Of a stretch of 64,000 nucleotides of DNA, positions 58,717 to 64,000 are shown in pieces (position 1 is the first letter of the stretch; every line of letters begins with the position of its first letter). This stretch comes from Fusarium oxysporum f. sp. lycopersici 4287 (taxonomy: Eukaryota; Ascomycota; Sordariomycetes; Hypocreales; Nectriaceae), in assembly GCF_000149955.1 (NCBI RefSeq), contig NC_030989.1, positions 1,348,552-1,412,551 on the forward strand, read 5' to 3'. Below the pieces are notes generated by a model that saw only the letters and a program-made list of their open reading frames with translations, did no database searches and was not told the DNA's origin. The position numbers were made by a program, and so were the translations under genes.

Positions 58717-58968
58717 TGCAGTTCATATAGAATATATATTCGGGATCAACAAATCAATCATGAGACAATACGACCTTGTGTCTGGGACAAAAAGCTGTAT
58801 TGTGTCTCAGTCTCAACATTGTCTCAAATGGTTACCATGACAGGGCAGAGGGTTCGTAAAGTTTATTAGTTCAATTGATCTAGGTGATTTGCTCCATCTC
58901 TTTCGCTATTTGACCGATATGTATTTTGGGTATTCCTCAAAGCAATTTCAATAACAAAGCTCGTTTCT

Positions 58969-59760
58969 TTAGACCTCACCAGCCTCAATCTTCTGCAGAG
59001 CAGCAGGGAACTCAGACCAGTGTCGCATGATGACAACGGCACCAGCATCCCGCAAAGTATTCTCCATCTCGGGCTGCTTGTCCTCAGCATAAGGGCCAAC
59101 ATAACCAATGACCTTGATACCGGCACGAGTACCGCTAAGGGTGCCGCTCTTGCTGTCCTCAATAGCGACAGCCTCCTCGGCCTTCTTGCCAAGTTTCTCT
59201 AGAGCGTGGAGGTAGATAGCGGGATCAGGCTTGCTGGTGGGCTTCTCGAGACTTGTGGCGGCAGAGAAGACAACATCGCCCTGGAAGTACTTGTCCTGAC
59301 CGACCTTCTCGATGGAGGCACGGACACGGCGGAGGGCAGAAGAAGAAACCACGGACATAGTGTACTTGCCAGAAGCGGCAAGCTTCTCGAGCTGCTCATC
59401 AACACCAACGCAAGGTCGGAGAGATTCCTTGAGCTTGGCAATGACGGCGTCCTCCTCTTTTCGAACATAGGTCTCCATGTCCTCGGGTGAGATCTCGATG
59501 TTGTAGTTCTTCTGGAGGGTGGTGAGCATGCCGCGGAAGTTCTGACCGACGAACTCCTTGATGAGGGTCTCGCCAGTGAAGCGCATCTCGACTTGACGAG
59601 CCTCGCAGATCTCGTTAATGAGGCCCGCGCAAGCCTCGAAGGCAAGCTCCTCAGAGAGGACGAGGGTGTTGTCGCAATCGAACAGGAGGGTGTTGATCTA
59701 GAAATTGTCAGTGTAAGCGCGAATAAGATCGAGATTGCATGAGCAACATACCTCGGGCAT
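58969..59760 (-). CDS. HAD-superfamily phosphatase, subfamily IA
   Basis: Two exons, 59760-59752 (three codons, MPE) and 59697-58969, encode 245 residues. All four HAD motifs are visible: I, LLFDCDNTLV with nucleophile Asp10 and Asp12; II, SVVSSSALRRV; III, Lys in KPTSKPDPAIY; IV, AIEDSKSG. A helical cap lies between motifs I and II, as in subfamily IA (phosphoglycolate/beta-phosphoglucomutase group, near bacterial 6-phosphogluconate phosphatase types). Soluble, with no targeting signal. The natural substrate is unknown, probably a small sugar phosphate. The tiny first exon is supported by the GTATGT donor and by the need for a Met before the nucleophile strand. Confidence 0.88.
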
Positions 59761-61288
59761 TTTGGCGGATTGGGGTGAAGAAAGTTCTAGAGAAGAAGCA
59801 AAGACGAGTTCTAAAGAGGAATTGGATGTATGAAGAAGAGAAGAACAGAAGAACCTTGTGGAAAATCAGGTGGAGCAAGGAATAGATGGAGGTGTAAGGA
59901 AGAAGAGACAGCGACGGAGCTACTGTGGGGGAACGGAGGTTTTATGGAGGACGTGCCTTGGTTCAACGGAGCAGGGACATTCGAACTGTAACGGGAACTT
60001 CACCTGCCATTGCAACTACGACTGCCCGTAGCTGCAATATGCTGTAATGGGAATATGCAAGTGCGACTGGGTGATGCCGGGGGTTGACCGGGTTGTCTTG
60101 CAATGAACTCTACAGGTTGTTTGATATGCATCTGCACCTCATGTGTAAGATTCGACAAGAAACCCCGCGTTCATGAATAGCTATCTCAAGGTAACTTAGG
60201 TACAGCAGGGAGGGGTTTCCAAATATCCTTAAGCTAATATAGTGAATTAAACAGCTAGAAGAGCTATTTGTACTGATAAAATACTTCTCGATATGCTCGC
60301 TGAGCCAAAGGAAAAATCGGCTTGTTCTTCATAGAACTGTCGATCGTCAACACGTGGAAGTCAGACAAAACAAACCCCTCGTAAGTCAATCCAAAATCAA
60401 CATCAAATCGAATCAAATGCCCCTCCCCCTCCATTCAGCCAAGGTAAGGTCCGACTAGGAACCGCCCAGTGTCGTCATCAAAGCACTATGAATCCCTGTT
60501 AGGACATGACACTAAAAAAGAGGGACCCCGTTTTCTTCCAGTCCACCGGCCCGCATCAGCGACTTTGCTCTTTGAGCCTCTGACAATCATGGATTATGCT
60601 CAGTATGCACTAGACCTACAGTGATGACCTCGCATAAGCATATGTAAGTGAGTACAAAGACATGGCTTTTCAGGCTTCGGAGAGTTCAAACCGATAGTCC
60701 GTCTATCAACATGCATGGTCCATGTAAACAGTGTCACTCTTCAACGGTGGTGGACCTCCAATAAACACCCTCGTCATACACGGCTCCTCTCCTCTACCAG
60801 TTGCGGGATTTGTAACATCCCATATTAAGCGATACAAGAGTATTTACCCTCCCAAATCGCGATCGTACCAGATGAGTTGTTTTTACCTCATATGGAATGT
60901 TCTTCATTTCGGCAACTCTTCTTTCAATCTCGAATCTGTCGTACTATTAGAGACAGCTACTATAGTATATATGACATAGTTTCTACCAAGACATCAATTA
61001 GAACAGCCGTCAAATGGATATCAAAAAGCCATATGCTAATCAACTTCCTATCATTCTCCTGTCGCTTGTGTACTTTGGGCAACCAAGCCTGGTCTTCCAT
61101 GCTAAGGCTTGTGCCATCGAACTTCCACTCTTTTTCATTATTCATTAGAACCCTAAACGCCAAAACACCATTTGAATGTAGTGCAAATCTTCCTAACCGA
61201 ATTCCGATGCTGCTGAGGTTGGATATTTTCCCGAGCAAACGTCTAGTATCCGGTAAGAGTTGCAGATAGGTCCGGCGACGGCGCGCCT
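59761..61288. other. Intergenic spacer
   Basis: 1.5 kb between tandem minus-strand genes. 59761-59950 is the purine-rich (C/T on the coding strand) leader of the HAD gene. Short frames at 60731-61269 show no pattern. Nothing supported. Confidence 0.55.
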
Positions 61289-62658
61289 TTACAGAATCTC
61301 CCTGAGCTTCTGCTTCTGATCGGCAGTCAAACTTGCTGGGAAGTTGATCTTGTACTTGATGACGAAGTCGCCTCGCTGGCCAGGCTTCTTAGAGATGGGC
61401 ATACCCAGGCCAGGATACCGTTCCTCGCTGTTGGGCTGAGTAGGGCCTCCCTTCTCGAGGTTGAGCTGCCGGCCGTCGATCGTTGTCACTGTCCTTCGCC
61501 AGCCGGTCAAGGCCTCCTTGAGATCAAGGGTTACCACATGGACAAGATCGTTATCCTCGCGCTTGTAGAGAGGATGTTCCTTCTGTAGGTTTGTTAGTTA
61601 TCATTTCGTAGGCAGAATTATGACACGGTGTGCTTACCTCTTCGACAATAAAGTGAAGATCTTGGCGGCCCCCCTCTACTTGATCGCCGACTCCGTTGAA
61701 CTTGATCTTGGAACCCTTCTTCAGGCCCGGTTTGATAGGGACTTCAAGGATCTGGTCGGTCTGGACTCTCTTTCCGGTCTCATCGTAAGTCTTGCGCTTA
61801 ATCTTCATCTTCTTGGTCACACCGTTGAAGAGCTCTTCAAGCGTTAGGGGCAGAGGTCGCTCGACTGTGGTAACTTCGGGAGTAGCTTCTCTAGGTCGAG
61901 GCTCGAAGCCTGAGCGTGTGCGTGAACTGCGGCTTCGAGGACCAGCACCGCCAAATCCGCCAAACATGCCAGCGATGTCGTCTTCGTCGCCACCGTGCAT
62001 ACCACCGGCAGATCCGTTACGCATGAATTCGGCAAAGATATCTTCGGGGTTGCTGAAGCCAAAGCCGCCAGCACCGCTGCTGGTATTGAAGTGGAAGGTT
62101 CGGGTGCCGCCTCCACCGGGCATACCACCTTGGAAGTTGAAACCTTCGAATCCGCCAGGCATGCCTCCAGCGGCGAAGGGATTTCCACCGGCACCACCTT
62201 CGGGCTGTGCGGTACCGCCGCGGAGAAGGAACTCAAGGCCGTACTGATCATATATCTTTCGTTTCTCGGGATCGGAAAGAATTTCGTATGCTTGTGAGCA
62301 TTCTTTGAACTTTTCAGCCGCATCGGGGCTATCCTTGTTCTTGTCTGGGTGCCATTTCAAGGCTGCTTTCCTGTAGGTGGTGTGGTTAGCGGTGTCCACC
62401 AGATCATGATGCTAGACGGAATGCGCGGTGGTTCATATTTCAGCGAAGAGAATCTCTTTCGTCAATTCGCCGAATAGAAATCATGGTTTGCTTGTGCATT
62501 TGCAAAAGCAAGAACCTGGTGAGAAAGTGGTATTGTGTATTGCGCCTCCGCAGCTCCGTATAGATAGTGTGTACTTACTTGTATCCCTTCTTGATCTCGT
62601 CCTGAGTTGCCTCAGGCTTGACGTTGAGGGTGTCGTAGAGCTTCGTTTCCTTGACCAT
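61289..62658 (-). CDS. Type II (class B) DnaJ/Hsp40, Sis1/Psi1-like
   Basis: Three exons, 62658-62579, 62370-61638 and 61582-61289, encode 368 residues. Residues 4-67 are the J domain with HPD at 34-36; the first intron splits [13 protein letters not shown] Gly/Phe-rich region (about 75-165) with repeated GGMPGG follows. There is no zinc-finger domain, which makes it class B. Two beta-sandwich substrate-binding domains follow ([20 protein letters not shown], then [23 protein letters not shown]). The yeast counterpart Sis1 is an essential nucleo-cytosolic co-chaperone of Hsp70; S. pombe Psi1 is the same type. The C-terminus ends LREIL rather than the Hsp70 EEVD partner motif, as expected for a J-protein. 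Heat-shock-element matches lie upstream. Confidence 0.92.
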
Positions 62659-63076
62659 GATCGCGCGTGTTAAAAGTTGTGTTTCTCAAGATTATTTAGG
62701 TGTGCGATATGGTTAGATTTTGGCGAGCCAAATAGGTTCGATAGAAAGAGAACAACAAGAAATGGGTGGCAATGCCAAGGATTGCTTATTGTTGATTGTT
62801 TGTTGAAACAGTGAAAGACAAACACCAAAAGTGCGCTTCGTATGATGAGAAGAGGTTTCGTTCTAGGTTGAATGAGGTGATGTAATGTGAGGTTAAAGAG
62901 AGGGGATGTTTTAGTGCAAGAGTGAGTTTACAAAAGATGAGTGGGAATCCGCAGGTGAGGATTAAAAGATCAGTCCAGTGACGCTTCAGAGTCAAGGTCG
63001 AGAAAGCACTACGCCATGCTACCGTGACAATCTCCAGAAGCCACCGCTGGGAAATACTGGGGCATGGGACCTTGTG

Positions 63077-63084
63077 GAAGCTTC
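63077..63084. promoter_or_regulatory. Short heat-shock-element half (GAAgcTTC)
   Basis: Two inverted GAA units with the correct two-base spacing, 419 bases before the DnaJ ATG. Too short to be decisive alone. Confidence 0.3.
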
Positions 63085-63741
63085 TAAAGTGTAGGGGGGA
63101 AAAGACACCGCAATGTGAAAGGAACTTGATATGGAATAGAGGCTGGCTGACCTCCAGTCTACCAGGGTGGGGGTGACGTCGAGTCGATCGACGGATATCT
63201 CTCGAACAACGAGAAGTACCTATACATCTGCCGCTGTCGTCTGTTCTTTGTTCGACTGTATTGTCTACCTAGGAAGTATACTACTTGGAAGTAAGTGGGA
63301 ATGCTCTCTTTGCAGAATCCTCTTTGTAACACGTTCTCTAAAGTCAATTCCGCAAAACTACGCCATCAAGGGTCATGCTCTCTCGTCCTCGTGTCGGGCT
63401 CAATCTGTCGATACCTGACAACTTGACAGGGATAATTGACCTATGACGATACCTAGCCGTGGTGGAGACGACGCCCCAGACGCCATAAATCCAGTTCAAG
63501 AGCCCCAACTTGGAGCTCAAGATGGTTGCTGGAAGCTTGAGCGGATCTATGATAGAGCCTGGTTATGGGGTTGTCTGAATGATTTGTATGACTGTGTACC
63601 CATTCTATGATGGTTTTACCATCTTGGTGCTCTGTGAGACATTGCACAAATCTGTCGTGAATCGAAGTTGTTACTGTGACTTGCGGATTGCGTTTCCCCA
63701 TTGTAAGCTGCAGCTATTCCCGGCAACCCTGGTCCATGGTC

Positions 63742-63759
63742 GAAGCTTCTAGAACCTTC
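63742..63759. promoter_or_regulatory. Heat-shock element, four perfect units
   Basis: GAAgcTTCtaGAAccTTC: four contiguous, alternating GAA/TTC units at exact five-base period, the consensus bound by trimeric Hsf1. It lies 1,084 bases upstream of the DnaJ start. It could instead serve a gene beyond the right edge. Confidence 0.6.
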
Positions 63760-64000
63760 TAACCTCTGAACGAGACATTCCGATTACTTTACACATGGAT
63801 GAGATGCTCTAACAATTCCAATATGTGTTGATGGCTTCTTTGGCTAACTCGCCTTTTGGGATTATCGAAAACCCGATGTTTTAAGGTTGAGGTCTAGCAC
63901 TATGCCTGCCTCTAAGGGAACCTTGACCATCTGGGTCTCATATAACTGTTCGCGTGCTGTATGACTTTGCGGTAACTCGAGGGGAAATATTCAGCAGCTT

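Larger units (their letters stand above)
62659..64000. other. Upstream region of the DnaJ gene to window edge
   Basis: 1.3 kb without a supported gene; the frame at 63453-63701 (82 codons, minus) shows no pattern. Contains two heat-shock-element matches. Confidence 0.55.

Overview
The window is nuclear DNA from a filamentous ascomycete, most likely Fusarium or a close hypocrealean relative. The evidence is short GT-AG introns of roughly 45-65 bases with GTAAGT-like donors, moderately spaced single genes on both strands, and a typical Sordariomycete protein set. No species marker is present, so the genus is an inference. One run of N (18451-19410) is an assembly gap that falls inside a gene.

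Layout. Positions 1-17.1 kb hold nine genes: the 5' part of an SLC46/PCFT-like MFS transporter (-), a Ca3427-like periplasmic-binding-fold protein (+), a weakly BTB-like protein (-), an SLC35F5/Thi74-like vacuolar EamA transporter (+), a tail-anchored heme-oxygenase-like protein (+), a Cdt2-type WD40 substrate receptor (-), the glutathione-degrading amidotransferase Dug3 (+), and an unrecognised Cys-containing protein (+), with ordinary intergenic DNA between. A Zn2Cys6 transcription factor (-) spans 18.3-21.8 kb and contains the gap. It is followed by about 12.3 kb (21.8-34.06 kb) with no gene I can support.

From 34 to 42 kb come a kinesin-13-like motor (+), a glutathione peroxidase (-) with an in-frame presequence-like extension, a Tda3-like FAD oxidoreductase (+), the 60S assembly factor Nop16 (+) and a MARVEL-domain membrane protein (-). 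A GPI-anchored secreted Cys-rich protein (-) sits alone at 45-46 kb between two gene-free stretches of 3.3-3.4 kb. From 49 to 62.7 kb come a DHA2/Fnx1-like MFS transporter (-), a DapA-family aldolase (-), a Gfo/Idh/MocA oxidoreductase (+), initiator-tRNA ribosyltransferase Rit1 (+, with a frame break), a HAD phosphatase (-) and a Sis1/Psi1-type DnaJ (-).

Most neighbours look functionally independent, as expected for core fungal chromosome. One possible functional pair is the divergent DapA-type aldolase and Gfo/Idh reductase, both of types seen in sugar-acid catabolism. The points I rate highest are: an identical 19-base element containing a 14-base palindrome of two inverted GATA sites, upstream of both the Tda3-like gene and NOP16; an MBF-like CGCG cluster upstream of CDT2; a four-unit heat-shock element in the DnaJ upstream region; a presequence extension of glutathione peroxidase with no acidic residues; a heme-oxygenase fold lacking the distal Asp motif; and a one-base frame break in RIT1. 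I did not find a convincing undescribed multi-gene system.
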